Assembly: GCF_027580225.2 (NCBI RefSeq)
Contig: NC_073354.2
Span: forward strand, 26,060,001 to 26,124,000
Source: Misgurnus anguillicaudatus
Lineage: Eukaryota; Chordata; Actinopteri; Cypriniformes; Cobitidae
DNA length: 64,000 nt
Direction: 5' to 3'
Shown here: piece after piece, positions 35,601 through 45,200 of the stretch
Layout: each line of letters starts with the position of its first letter
How positions within the stretch are numbered: position 1 is the first letter of the stretch
The notes under the pieces: model-generated
Database searches by the model: none
What the model was told of the DNA's origin: nothing
What the model saw: the letters and a program-made list of their open reading frames with translations, nothing else
Program-made: the position numbers and the translations under genes

Positions 35601-38309
35601 TAAGTGTGTCTGGTGACTCCCTACTGAACCGTATTTTAGATCTCAGCCAAGACGTTGAAAAAATCAAAGATTTGACTGGAGATAACGGAGAGCACTTCAA
35701 CAAAATTCTCATAGACGTAGAGAATATGGGACGTGATTGCCAAACATGCAATTCGATAAATACTGAACTTGATAACATAAAAAACCTAACCAACAACACT
35801 TTTAACACACTACAAGGAAAAATTACAGATTTACAAAGAAAAGTAGATTCTGATGAGAATGCTTGTTCACAAGTTTGCTCAAATCTGCAGGAGGAAGTGG
35901 GTAAACTGAAAGAAGAGGTTGAGAAATGCACGGGACAATGTGAGAACCACCAAAAGTCAATTGACAATCAAAATGCCATAACTCGCAAGCTTGGCAAAGA
36001 TCTCAAGACTATTCAAGGTGAGCTTTCAGGGGCCATACAAACATTCAGCTCCATCAATAACACACTTAAAAATCTCAGTAACACCATTCAGAGGCACAGC
36101 GACACCATTTCTGATCTTGATACGTCTAAGGGCACAATCTACTCGGAGTTAGATCAGATCCAGGATGATTTAACCAAGCACATGGAAGACAGTAAAGGGC
36201 AGTTTGATGGCATCAGACGTGATATCAGTAGCATTAACAGCAATATGATAACTGAAATGGGCGAATGCAAGCATTCTCGGGATTTGCTTGAGGAAAGGGT
36301 TTCGAAGATGGAGGGTGTATGCAGCAGACTGGATTCGTTGTCGGGGAACCTTCAGAGGATCAAGGATGGGTTGAGCAAACATGTCTCTGGACTTTGGACA
36401 TGTGTTAATGACCTAAACTCCACAGTGATATCTCATGGTGAAGTTATGAATAGCATTCAGAACGTTCAGTCGGAGCACACTCACGGCATGAAGAACCTCA
36501 ACTCCTCAATACTGCATGTTCTCAAGGAGTTCCAGGCCTTTACTGAACAAGACTTTACAGGTAAGCTACTTATTTAAGACTATAGCCACACATTATTTTG
36601 TTTTATTGTGTCAGATTGGGGGGTAGTATATTTTCTGTAGTTTTTAATCTTTTGAACTAATTCTCAGGACCACCTGGACCACATGGTCCTCAAGGAGAGA
36701 AAGGAATCATGGGACCAACTGGGCCACGAGGACCACCAGGCAGAGAAGGACCACAAGGAAATGTAGGGCCTGTAGGACCCCCAGGTAAATTAATACAAAT
36801 ATGACTTAGTACTGTATATACACATAAGATGGTTTTTATTTTACTTAGATACCAGTAATTTATTTGACAAGGTAAATTCTTATTTTTCTTTTATGTTTTT
36901 CTTATTTGTCTTCTATATAGGTCTAAGAGGTGAAGAAGGTGAGTGTTTTTTAGAATTTTTTTAAAGGGACACTCCACTTTTTTGAAAACATGCTCATTTC
37001 CCAGCTCCCCCAGAGTCAAACACTCGACTTCCACCGTTTTGGAATCCATCCAGCCGATCTCCGGGTCTGGCGATACCACTTTTCGCATAGCTTAGCATAA
37101 TCCATTGAATCCGATTAGACCATTAGCATCGCACTAAAAAATGAACAAAGAGTTTCAATATTTTTCCTATTTAAAACGTGTCTTTTCTGTAGTTACATTG
37201 TGTACTAAGACAGACGGAAAATTAAAAGTTGCCATGTACCATGGCTGCAGCAGGACCAATAATATTACACAGTGCTGAAAGTAGTCCCCTTGGTAACTTT
37301 CAATAGCAGGGGACTATTTTCAGGCAGTGCGTAATATCATTGCGCCTCTTCCAGCCTTGTTACGGCAGGAAAGTCCTTGATTATTACGCCAGAATGAGAG
37401 TATAGTTTTCCTAGAAAATCACAACTTTTAAATACAAAAGAGTCAAGTTTTATACAGGAAAAATATTGAAACTCTTTGGTTATTTTTGAGCGTGATGCTA
37501 ATGGTCTAATCAGATTCAATAGACTATGCTAAGCTATGCTAAAGTGTACCGCCAGATTCGGAGATCGGCTGATTGGATTCCAAAATGGTAAAAATCAAAT
37601 GTTTAACTCTATGGGAGCTGGAAAATGAGGAGTGTCCCTTTAATATACTCTGTTCTGAAATTACAAACTGCAGTGATATACTGTATTTTACATACAGTAT
37701 ATATTTTCCGCTATGACTAACATGACTACTAATAAAAATACACATTTATCTCCCAACCAGGACCTCCTGGAGAGGACGCCAATGTACCAAGACTGTCCTT
37801 CTCAGCGGCACTCACACGTCCACAAGCCAATGCAGGCACTATTGTTTTCAATAAGGTCCTTGTCAATGAAGGAAAGGCCTACAACCCAACGACAGGTATG
37901 TCATGCACAAGATACAGTATATAAGTACTGTACTGCCCTGGTTGTTTGGGCTCTCTCTCATAAATGTATTTCGACAGGTACGTTTACCGCACCAGTAAAT
38001 GGACGATACTTCTTCAGCGCAGTCTTGACAGGTCACAAAAATGTAAAGATTGAGGCAGTCCTGTCTAAATCCAATTTCGGTATTGCTCGCGGGGATTCGG
38101 CTGGCTATCAGCCCGAAGGCCTGGAGAAACCCATGGCTGAAGCAAGACACACTCCCGGTTCCCTGGTCGTCTTTAACATCATACTACCTCTAGAGGAGGG
38201 CGAAACGGTTTGCATTGACCTGGTCACAGGTAAACTTGCCCACTCTGTGGAGCCCCTTACAATGTTCAGTGGAATATTGCTCTACGAGGACACAGAGGAT
38301 CTATTATAG
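23473..38309 (+). CDS. emilin1: EMILIN-1 (elastin microfibril interfacer), full gene, 8 exons
   Basis: The gene encodes a secreted extracellular-matrix glycoprotein of elastic fibres and vessel wall. Coding exons are 23473-23633, 32282-32401, 33083-33246, 34521-36560, 36668-36784, 36921-36938, 37761-37895 and 37978-38309. All introns are GT-AG, phases are continuous, and the total is 1028 codons (human EMILIN1 is about 1016). Domain order is signal peptide, EMI (about 54-126), coiled coil (about 150-820), 17 Gly-X-Y triplets (829-880) and gC1q (about 885-1028). Collagen plus C-terminal C1q separates it from EMILIN3 (no gC1q, from memory), and the lack of a proline-rich insert separates it from EMILIN2. 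An in-frame TAA at 23467-23469 supports the start. The a or b fish paralogue cannot be decided from the window. Confidence 0.93.
23634..25080 (+). other. emilin1 intron 1, first part
   Basis: It contains a decayed fragment of the CTGGGT/AACCCA MITE (about 23965-24080) and a possible tRNA-derived SINE piece (24463-24600). Otherwise nothing recognised. Confidence 0.5.
24463..24600 (+). repeat. Possible tRNA-derived SINE fragment
   Basis: TGGCGCAGCCCAGTGGATAAG resembles a tRNA A-box region, and GGGTTTGAACTC resembles a B box (GGTTCRANTCC) about 70 bases later. That is the arrangement of a pol III promoter in a tRNA-derived SINE. It is decayed, with no clear tail or target duplication. Confidence 0.35.
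25081..27672 (+). mobile_element. Tc1-like transposon, full length but interrupted and broken
   Basis: The terminal inverted repeats start CACTCACCTAAAGGATTATT and are exact at the other end (27640s-27672). TA flanks both sides (25079-25080, 27673-27674). Reading through the pieces gives the DD34E transposase order: [33 protein letters not shown] (first Asp), QDNAPCH (second Asp) and [12 protein letters not shown] (Glu). It is inactive: a hAT is inserted at 25278-26653, there are in-frame stops (before TSGMRQF, after LITTV, and before QDNA), and the ends of the frame are shifted. It lies in emilin1 intron 1 in the same orientation as the gene. Confidence 0.92.
25278..26653. mobile_element. 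Non-autonomous hAT inside the Tc1 element
   Basis: The ends TAGTGATGG and CCATCACTA are inverted repeats, with weaker matching GAGGC words inside. GTCTTTGG is duplicated at 25270-25277 and 26654-26661. Excising it restores the Tc1 reading GGCATGGTCTTTGGTGCCAG. It is 1376 bp with no transposase motif. The interior has AT-rich TAATATATAAT patches around 26200-26370. Confidence 0.9.
27675..30183 (+). other. emilin1 intron 1, middle part
   Basis: No additional exon is supported. An open stretch after an acceptor-like site at about 28483 runs about 50 codons but has no donor or homology. From 29838 (AAGGGGCCAATCACACCAAA) the sequence resembles the end of a dispersed fish repeat without a visible partner end. 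Confidence 0.4.
30184..30978. repeat. Inverted repeat split by a second element
   Basis: Left-arm words ACTCGTAGCATTGTGTTTTA, ACTTTTAAATGACCATGACT and TTTCTACCGATTTTGAAACG are mirrored by TAAAACATAATGCTACGAGT, AAGTTATGGTCATTTAAAAG and CCGTTTGAAAATCGGTAGAAA at 30890-30975. The TTAAAGGGG-family element (30338-30850) sits between the arms. Confidence 0.75.
30338..30850. repeat. TTAAAGGGG-family repeat, copy 2 (GGCC variant)
   Basis: It starts TTAAAGGGGCCATGGCA and ends TGCCATGGCCCCTTTA. The internal order matches copy 1 at 2565-3010 (GTTTTGGGTGTGTC-like, AAAATGCAAATGAGC, GCTGTGGTTGGATAGTGC, AGAAGCACTGGGGAC). The termini differ from copy 1 (GGCCATGGCA against GGACATATTA), marking a subfamily. 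Confidence 0.75.
30974..31420. repeat. Palindrome built from AAATAAATG/CATTTATTT units
   Basis: GAGGACGAAAAATTACTTAAG at the left is mirrored by CTTAAGTTATTTTTCGTCCTC at the right. The arms are made of AAATAAATG-type simple repeats on one side and CATTTATTT on the other, so the whole could fold into one hairpin of about 450 bp. Confidence 0.8.
31554..31816. mobile_element. Palindromic MITE (CTACACTTTAAAAAGT ends)
   Basis: CTACACTTTAAAAAGTAAAA at the left is mirrored by TTTTTACAGTGTAG at the right. AAGTTGGATCAACTTT is mirrored by AAAGTTGATCCAATTTT. AT-rich, non-coding. Confidence 0.7.
31817..32281 (+). other. emilin1 intron 1, end
   Basis: Nothing recognised apart from the acceptor AG at 32280-32281. 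Confidence 0.5.
32282..32401 (+). CDS. emilin1: emilin1 exon 2: N-terminal half of EMI domain
   Basis: It encodes [14 protein letters not shown]...[13 protein letters not shown], with the WCAYV start and CPWG core of EMI domains, which drive EMILIN multimerisation. The donor is TTTT/GTAAGT; phase 2 leaves TT of a Leu codon. Confidence 0.95.
32402..33082 (+). other. emilin1 intron 2
   Basis: No repeat boundary or RNA was recognised. The open frame on the minus strand (32626-33033) is not supported as a gene. Confidence 0.5.
33083..33246 (+). CDS. emilin1: emilin1 exon 3: C-terminal half of EMI domain
   Basis: It encodes [20 protein letters not shown], then [12 protein letters not shown], the closing cysteine motif of EMI. 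A Ser/Gly-rich, acidic linker ([11 protein letters not shown]) follows. It ends one base into a Gly codon. Confidence 0.95.
33247..34520 (+). other. emilin1 intron 3, with a TTAA MITE
   Basis: From 33312 to about 33525 there is an AT-rich MITE-like fragment (CTACACTGTAATAATTCC). From about 33580 to 34444 lies family B, described separately. The open frame 33634-34149 is the MITE and is not coding. Confidence 0.6.
33580..34444. mobile_element. Palindromic TTAA MITE, family B copy 1
   Basis: ATAATTTACTCACCATCATG, GTTCAGTCGAGAAGAAATT and AACATTCCAGGATTTTTC in the left arm are mirrored at the right (GAAAAATCCTGGAATGTTTT, AATTTCTTCTCGACTGAAC). The right edge is GGACTAATCCTTTAA. The left terminus is truncated or scrambled. 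A second copy lies in ankef1 intron 4 (53910-54828). Confidence 0.75.
34521..36560 (+). CDS. emilin1: emilin1 exon 4: coiled-coil rod
   Basis: A single 2040 bp exon encodes residues 149-828. It opens [20 protein letters not shown], so an RGD tripeptide sits at the very start of the rod. Heptad-like Leu/Ile spacing runs throughout, with scattered CC/CxxC cysteines ([24 protein letters not shown]) and several N-x-S/T sites. The ATG at 34445 is intronic and is not the start. The long reverse-strand frames here (35407-35967 and others) are antisense shadows. Confidence 0.93.
36668..36784 (+). CDS. emilin1: emilin1 exon 5: collagenous stalk
   Basis: It encodes [20 protein letters not shown] and onward, 13 uninterrupted Gly-X-Y triplets. 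Phase 1 at both ends (split Gly codons) is the usual collagen-exon design here. It is bounded by AG at 36666-36667 and GTAAAT. Confidence 0.93.
36921..36938 (+). CDS. emilin1: emilin1 exon 6: 18 bp micro-exon
   Basis: The exon encodes GLRGEE, two Gly-X-Y triplets. It is flanked by a TATATAG acceptor and a GTGAGT donor. Skipping or including it keeps the frame and the triplet repeat. With exons 5 and 7 the stalk totals 17 triplets. Confidence 0.85.
36961..37643. mobile_element. Palindromic TTAA MITE, family A copy 1 (emilin1 intron 6)
   Basis: TTAAAGGGACACTCCAC at the left is mirrored by GAGGAGTGTCCCTTTAA at the right, with TTAA at both edges. TTTTGGAATCCATCCAGC, GATCTCCGGGTCTGGCG, TAGCTTAGCATA and GATTAGACCATTAGCA have reverse partners in the second half. 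It fills most of the 822 bp intron, 22 bp after the micro-exon donor. Confidence 0.88.
37761..37895 (+). CDS. emilin1: emilin1 exon 7: end of stalk, start of gC1q
   Basis: It reads GPPGED (last two triplets), then [20 protein letters not shown], the first strand of a gC1q fold. An 82 bp intron separates it from exon 8. Reading straight through from 37713 in another frame gives a spurious open frame. Confidence 0.92.
37978..38309 (+). CDS. emilin1: emilin1 exon 8: gC1q domain and stop
   Basis: It encodes [20 protein letters not shown] through to [19 protein letters not shown] and TAG. The loop [10 protein letters not shown] matches the human EMILIN1 loop containing the integrin alpha4beta1 contact Glu933 (mature numbering); here that residue is Glu968, inside GLE. 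ARGDS at 955-959 is directly before the loop, where human EMILIN1 has, as I recall, ARVDS. Confidence 0.95.
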
Positions 38310-41300
38310 GAATTATCGGAGAAACTACATTGAGGACAATGAAAACATCCGATGTAAAAATCTGCATCTGGACATCTGGTGTAAGATTTTTATGCATAAA
38401 AGTTTTACATATTTTTACATATTTACATTTCGTACATGTATTTTTACATTTACATAACGAATGACACAAAAAGGAGCAAGACCAGGAGGACATGGATTTT
38501 TACATATATATATATATATATATCAGACTAAGATGGACTGGGATTTTCATGTTTGGTTTTATGTTATTTCTTTTCTTAAAGGGCAAATCATATATGTCTG
38601 TATATGTGAAGAGCACAATGGAATTTATTTTGTTAATGGCACTGCAAAGTCAGTAAGCAAATATATTTGCACATATCTTTATTTTGGTGCAGTCTCTTTT
38701 GGTAATGAGATGCAAATTCTCAAGGGCTCCATTCAGGGTTTTTCCCTTGAAATGAATGCAATAAATACTACACATTTTAATTTGTATTTTTCCAACTTCC
38801 TCTCAGTATTATTCATTGACATTTATGGCAAATAACCTCAGTCAACTTCCAAATTAGGAAAATTATCTATAAAAGGATGAACAAATAAAGCAGGCTTTGC
38901 AGAGAGGGACTATTTTTTGGGCCAAAAGCTATAAATAAGAAAACTCCTCTAACTCATGATCTGGTAACTTCTCCAAAAAACTTTTTGTTTATGTTAGACG
39001 CAAAATAGATTTAAGCCAATTTTGTCAGTGTAGTCTTCTCTTTTGACTTTAGATGCTCTGTAAATGAAGTAAATATAATAGCTTGGAATCTGTGTCTTTA
39101 CTAGACACACATGTGTCCTGAGCTGTTATGGTGGTCTAATGTTTTCTTTAATACAAAGGGATTTAGAAGGGTTTTGCAGAGCCTAGTACTGTGAGACCAT
39201 TTAGTCCGATTTTAACCATGAAATGAGAGTCGTTCCCTTAAAAGGACATTTTTATTACTTTATTTTGCAGTAGCCCAGCTGATTTGGTTGATCTAGATTT
39301 AAAAGCATCTTGCATCAGCTGTTCTTACTTAACCTGGAGCACACATCCACATTTGATTGTTTGGTACCTCTCACCATTCACCAGGAAGGCATTACAATGC
39401 AGTATTATGATTCAAAAACGAGCAGCAAAAAGTTTTTTTGACTATTGGGCAAACTAAATAGTCCTCAGCCATTGTTTCAGCCAATACATTGTTTTATCAC
39501 TATTTTTCTCATGACTTGATGTCATTCATGAAATATACAGTATATTTGCATTGTTGTATTTTTAATAAAATATTTAATTTTACACAAATTTATCACTGTG
39601 TTAAGTGTTATTTCATCTAAAATGAACAAATAAATCCTTACATTTTAAGACTATTTGAAGACCATCGCTATTTGAATATTCATACTTAATGAGAATTCAC
39701 AATGTTTACGTTTTTTTTTTATTAAATTGTAACACGTAGAGTTAAATTGTCCGTCTTACACTTTGTGTACGCGAAGCGGAGTGCCTAAAACCCCCCTTAG
39801 CTGTTATAAAATGCACTGGTAACCCAACGCTTCTTGGAGTTTATTGCTTTTATAAAACGGTGCATAACGTTATCATATGCAAAAGTTTCATCCTACCTTC
39901 ATTTGTTCTCTTATCACCTCTTAAATTTTTTAGCTAAAAGCATAGATAATTCCATTTTTGTGAAGAACTTATGTAAGAGATCAGATTCAGAGCCTGATGA
40001 AAACACGCTGTTTTCAGTGTTGAGTGAATGCGTCAGTGTTTAAGTTGGGTAAGATCGCCACCCAGTGGATATAGCGGACGTATGAACTTGAGTTATTAAC
40101 TCCTCAGACAACGTTTTCTCTTTATCGATGAGATGACTCAACAGTATTTATTGACATTTATCAGGATATCGCCATTAATTGTGCAATTGTAGACAAATTA
40201 AAAATATAATTTTTGGGGTACTTGGATTTTATAGAGGGTATGCACGCGACATCACCTTCGGCGTAAGTGACTGCAGTTATGCCCACTGAGTGGCAAAAGA
40301 CAGAGCAGCAGCATTTGTGTACATTGAGAAATCAGCAATATTACAAGGACAGGGGAAACTTAGTTTAAATTGGAAACAGCTGTTGTGCGATAGACTGTAC
40401 GAACAGATTTAACAAGAATTTGGACCTATCATCTTAGACTGCCAAAAAACATCAAAAGAAGAAGTAAATTGCCAATTGCCAACGTCCTAGACCACAGGTG
40501 GGTTGACAAGTTGCTAGGATCACTTTCAAGCAGAGGTTTTACTTTCTACTTAAAGGATTTTTTCAAGTATTTGTATTTTATCTGTGTTTTTTTTTAAACA
40601 TACATTCCAAAGCATATTAAAATGGTAAATGGTAATTATCATATTATCATAAGTTTTACTCTATTACATTTCATAAATAAAGTTTTTGCATTACATTTAA
40701 TATTTAAGTACATTAATGTACTTTTACTCAAATAAAAGTACACAATTTTAATGTAGTTAGGTATTAAATAAATTTTAATGTGCAATATTAAAGAATACAC
40801 AGTATGATTCTATGCTGTAGAATGTAGTGAAGTAAATTTTTTCCCAATACAAACACCCTAATAAAGCACAGATGCTTGGAAAATGTAACCATGTAACTAA
40901 GTATAGTCCCCCTCTGCTATCAAGTCCAACTAAATTCAATTTAAACTGATAATAGTCAGTTTTACTGGCATTTTCGCAGCAGCTGCTATAAAAACCATTT
41001 TGTTGAACGTTGCCACTCAACAGGGTGAGTTCCAGCGTGGTCACGTGGAAAAGTGACGTCAATGCATACCCTCTATTGGGGTAGGGGCGTGTTTGTTTAG
41101 GTAATTTCAAATATCAGCATTGGCTTTCAGAGATCATGCACCCCGCCTTTAATACATTGTACCAAGGAGAAAGTATGTACACCTTTTTCATTAAAAGAAA
41201 AAAACTGTATTTTTTATATTTAGTAATACAATGGTGTAATGAATAAAACTAATAAAATCTCCCATAATATAAAAAACAAGATTTGAATCAGTTGCTTGCA

Positions 41301-41351
41301 TACAAAGATTTACTATTTAACAAGCAATGATAGACAAATTAACTATGTACT
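38310..41351 (+). other. emilin1 3' UTR and intergenic region
   Basis: AATAAA hexamers at 38760, 38884 and 39564 are candidate polyadenylation signals. A TA run lies at about 38505-38523. The interval 40540-41350 resembles repeat sequence (for example, words ending GCACCCCGCCTTTAATA at about 41145) but could not be delimited. No gene was seen. Confidence 0.5.
38884..38889 (+). terminator. Candidate emilin1 polyadenylation signal
   Basis: A canonical AATAAA lies 575 bp after the stop codon. An earlier one at 38760 and a later one at 39564 are alternatives; the choice is inference. Confidence 0.4.
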
Positions 41352-41356
41352 TACAC

Positions 41357-42148
41357 TGTTCTAGATGTATGTGTGTAAGATGCTGATGTGTCAACACTTG
41401 TCCTCAACCTCGATCAGAAGGTTATTGTATGATGCAATAATAAATTGTCCACGACATCTATAGCTCAAACTGCCTTATTTATTCTAGCAAAATCCACTTG
41501 AATCATGTTCAGTCATTTACATTCTTTCTGTGTGGTTTCTGAAATACAACAAATAATAGATGCATTTAACATAAATTTACAATGAATACACTAAAGTATA
41601 CATTTAGACATTGCATACATATAATGAAACAAACCATCAAATGAAACATATGTAGAACTGGGTGAAATATTCACAGATGGCCGCTAGACGGCGCTATTAC
41701 CTCAGCAATAACCCAAATACCATCTAACACAGATTATTGCGATACATCCAATTAAACGGTATAAGTGAATAACGTATATATATGCTTAAAAGCTAACATA
41801 CTAATTTAGCAACAACATATACAAAGGATTGAATATTTTGCTATTCATATGGGCGATTGCAACAATAAGCTAACTTGAAACAGTTATGCTTGTCATTACA
41901 CATGACCGTAGTTTAGTACACATATAAACTTGATGCACAATTCTTAATGCACGTAAACAATAATATAGTGCATCTCCAACATAAAGAAATATAACTTACA
42001 GTATCAAGGACGCACACATCAGAACAAACAATATACTGTCTCGTCCATAGCGACCGAACTATTCAGAACATGTCCGAACTTGTCTGGGCAGGTCCATAAC
42101 TCCGCCCACATATTACGTCACCCATAAACTAGCAGGGTATTTTATACA
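41357..42148 (-). repeat. 3' LTR of the BEL/Pao element
   Basis: This 792 bp repeat is the downstream LTR in element orientation. An AATAAA on the minus strand near 41477 is a possible polyadenylation signal. TATAAAAT lies at its first bases in element orientation. Confidence 0.95.
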
Positions 42149-42160
42149 GCCGCCCCCTAA
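42149..42160 (-). other. Polypurine tract
   Basis: On the minus strand, TTAGGGGGCGGC lies directly before the 3' LTR. This is where second-strand priming occurs in LTR elements. Confidence 0.75.
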
Positions 42161-42218
42161 TTTGTACAACAAATTAGAATAAAGTAAAATTACACCTGCT
42201 GCTAAAGGTTATATACCA

Positions 42219-45200
42219 CTAATCATTTGGTAACTCTGGGAGGACAATGAGTTTGGAAACAGGGCGACTGTAAATGCGGTCCCCAATAGTTACTTCTGCC
42301 ACTCTAACTGTTCCATCACTGCTGGGAAAAACTTTAGTTATTTTACCAACAGGCCAGTGGGCTCGTGGCAACTGAGAGTCCATAACCATAACGACTTCTC
42401 CCACTGCTAGGTTGGGTGTAGACTGTCTCCATTTAGGACGATGTTGTAGGGTTGGCAAGTAGTTCTGAATGAACTGTTTCCAAAACTGGTCAGCAATCAC
42501 TTGGCTATGTCGCCATTGTCTCTTGCTCAGTAAATCTCTTGGACCATAAACCACTTGAGGCAGAGATGCATCCCGCCGCCCCATGAGCAACAGATTTGGC
42601 GTGACTGGGTCAGTGTCCGATATCTCTGATGAGACATAACCAAGTGGTTTAGAATTAAGCATTCCCTCTACTTCTACTAGAACAGTAGAAAGAACTTCCT
42701 CTGATACAACCTGATCCTTAAGTATCACTCGGAGACAGAACTTAATAGAGCGTATTTCTCGCTCCCAGACCCCTCCAAAGTGAGGTGCATGTGGAGGATT
42801 AAACTGGAAAGAGATACTCTGTTCATTTAGTTTTTCTTTGAGTGTTGGTTCAAGGTCAGAGAAGGTAGACTGGAGTTCTCGGTTGCCACCTCTGAAATTT
42901 GTGCCCTGATCAGATAGTAATTCGAAGGGCTTCCCACGTCGGGCAATGAATCGACGTAAAGCCATGAGAAAGGAGTCGGTATCCATACTGTGTAGCAGGT
43001 CTACGTGGATACATCTTGTGGTGAGGCACTTGAAAATAATGCCCCAACGCTTTTCATGTCTTCTGCCTATTTTCACCGTAAATGGTCCAAAGCAATCAAC
43101 TCCTGTTGACCAGAAAGGTGGCTGATAAAGGCGGAGACGAGCTACAGGGAGATCAGCCATTTTGGGGTTGGCTGGATTACTACGCCATTTCCTACATTCT
43201 TTGCACTGTCGTTGATACTTTTTTATGGCCTGCCTGCCTCTCAGTATCCAATAAGTTCTTCTCAATTCGGCAAAGACACGTTCAGGTCCAGGATGAAAGA
43301 GCCGATTATCATAATCCTGTATTAGGAGTTTAGTGATGGGGTGTTCAGGTGCGAGCACAATGGGGTGCAAAGCATCAATCTCTAGTTTTTCTGCTCTACG
43401 TAGACGACCACCTACTCGAATCAATCCTATTGTTTGGTCATATTCAGGTGACAAAGTGTTTAATCTGCTGTTGGAACTTATTACCTTCCCATTTTGTAGT
43501 GCATGGACGTCATCAGGGAAACAGTCCTGCTGGGCCTGTTTCAGGAGGAGGATTTCAGTGTCAATACGTTGCATGGCAGACATTGAGGGTGCGGCCGCCC
43601 CATGCACAGACTGATAAGTAGCTTGCACCAAATCTGCCCATGTAGTGAACTGGTCTGGGGCTGGTAGAGATGATGACGTAGCAGCAACATGAGCACAGAA
43701 GAATGATTTTCTTAACTCCTCACCCGTTGAGGCTAAGTTGGGCTGTATTGGCCAGTTTTCTTGTGATTGCTGTAGAAAGTGAGGGCCCTGATTCCATTGA
43801 CATGCTTGAGAGAGATCATAAAGAGACTTGCCTCTTGTAATGTCATCTGCAGGGTTTAGCTTTGAATCTACATATTTCCAACTGTCTGAGCTTGTCAATT
43901 CTTGTATCTCGGCAATCCGTGTGCCAACAAATACTTTGTAATGACAGGATTCCGATTTAATCCAAGTGAGAACGGTGGTAGAATCTGTCCATAGAACAGT
44001 GTTTTGTATGGGTATGGCAATTTCAGTTAGGAGGAGTTTGGCGAGCTGGGCACCAGTAAGGGCAGCGCACAGTTCTAGTCGTGGTATTGATAACTGCCTC
44101 TTAGGGGCCACACGGGACCTAGCCATTACAAAGGAAGTTTGAATTTCCTCATCATGTTGCAGACGCAGGTACGCAACCGAACCATAAGCACGCTCAGATG
44201 CATCACAGAACACATGCAACTCGACAAAGCCACCATCTGAGTTTGGACTGAGAGGGAAGTAGCACCTTGGCATGCTTAATTTGGGCAGAAACCGTAGTTC
44301 ACCTGTCCAATCTTGCCATTTTTTAAGCATTTCGTCCTCAATGATATCATCCCAGCCTCTTTTCTTGGTCCACAGAGCTTGTACTAAGATTTTAGCCTGG
44401 GTGGTATAAGGCAAAATATAACCAAGAGGGTCATATTGGGAGGCTAGTACTCTGTATATATTGCGCATGGTTGGCTCTTCGGGTGATAATTCTTTACTTT
44501 TGTAACTCAGACTGTCCGATGTGCAATGCCAAGAGAGCCCAAGGGTGGACTCTTGAGGGTCGGTTTTGTGTGCACTCAGCCATAGTTCACAGCTTTCAGA
44601 CCGTGCCTCAGTGGGTAGGTGTTCAATCACTTCTGGGCAGTTACTGGCCCACTGTCTGATTTCAAATCCGCCATTTGATAGTAACTGTCTCATTTTGTCG
44701 ACAAGTTGCTTGGCTTGGTCTATTGTGGGAAAGGACTGCAAGCAGTTATCCACATAAAATGAGTGTAGTACTGAGTCCGCTACCTCTTCATTGGTTTCGT
44801 GATGGTTGATGACATGATGCTGGAGAGCGTATATGGCACAACATGGACTACATGTAGTTCCAAACGGTAGAACGCGCCACTCATAAATGTCAGGACTCCT
44901 CTCTCTTTCCAGATTCCTCCACAAGAACCGCAGCAATGGCTGATCTTCAGGTAAGAGACGAACCTGGTGGAACATTGCACGAATGTCACCGCTGATGGCT
45001 ACCGGGTACTGCCTGAATCGGAGGAGAACGCCCAGCAAAGATGGACCTAATGTGGGTCCTGGGAGTAGCTGATCATTCAGTGAAACCTGTTGATACTGAT
45101 AAGAGCAGTTAAATACAACTCTGGCTTTACTGTTGTGGTGTACAAGATGGTGTGGAATGAACCATGACTCCTTGGTAGCTTTAGCTTCTTCAGGAGTAAG

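Noticed and set aside
35407..35967. 186-residue minus-strand frame
   Set aside because: Antisense shadow of the emilin1 coiled-coil exon; no family resemblance.
37713..37977. Upstream part of the open frame ending at 38309
   Set aside because: It reads exon 7 in the wrong frame and crosses an 82 bp intron; splicing gives the proper gC1q sequence.
40240..40520. Possible THAP-like coding remnant
   Set aside because: Only short, weak residue resemblance with stops; not enough to support a call.
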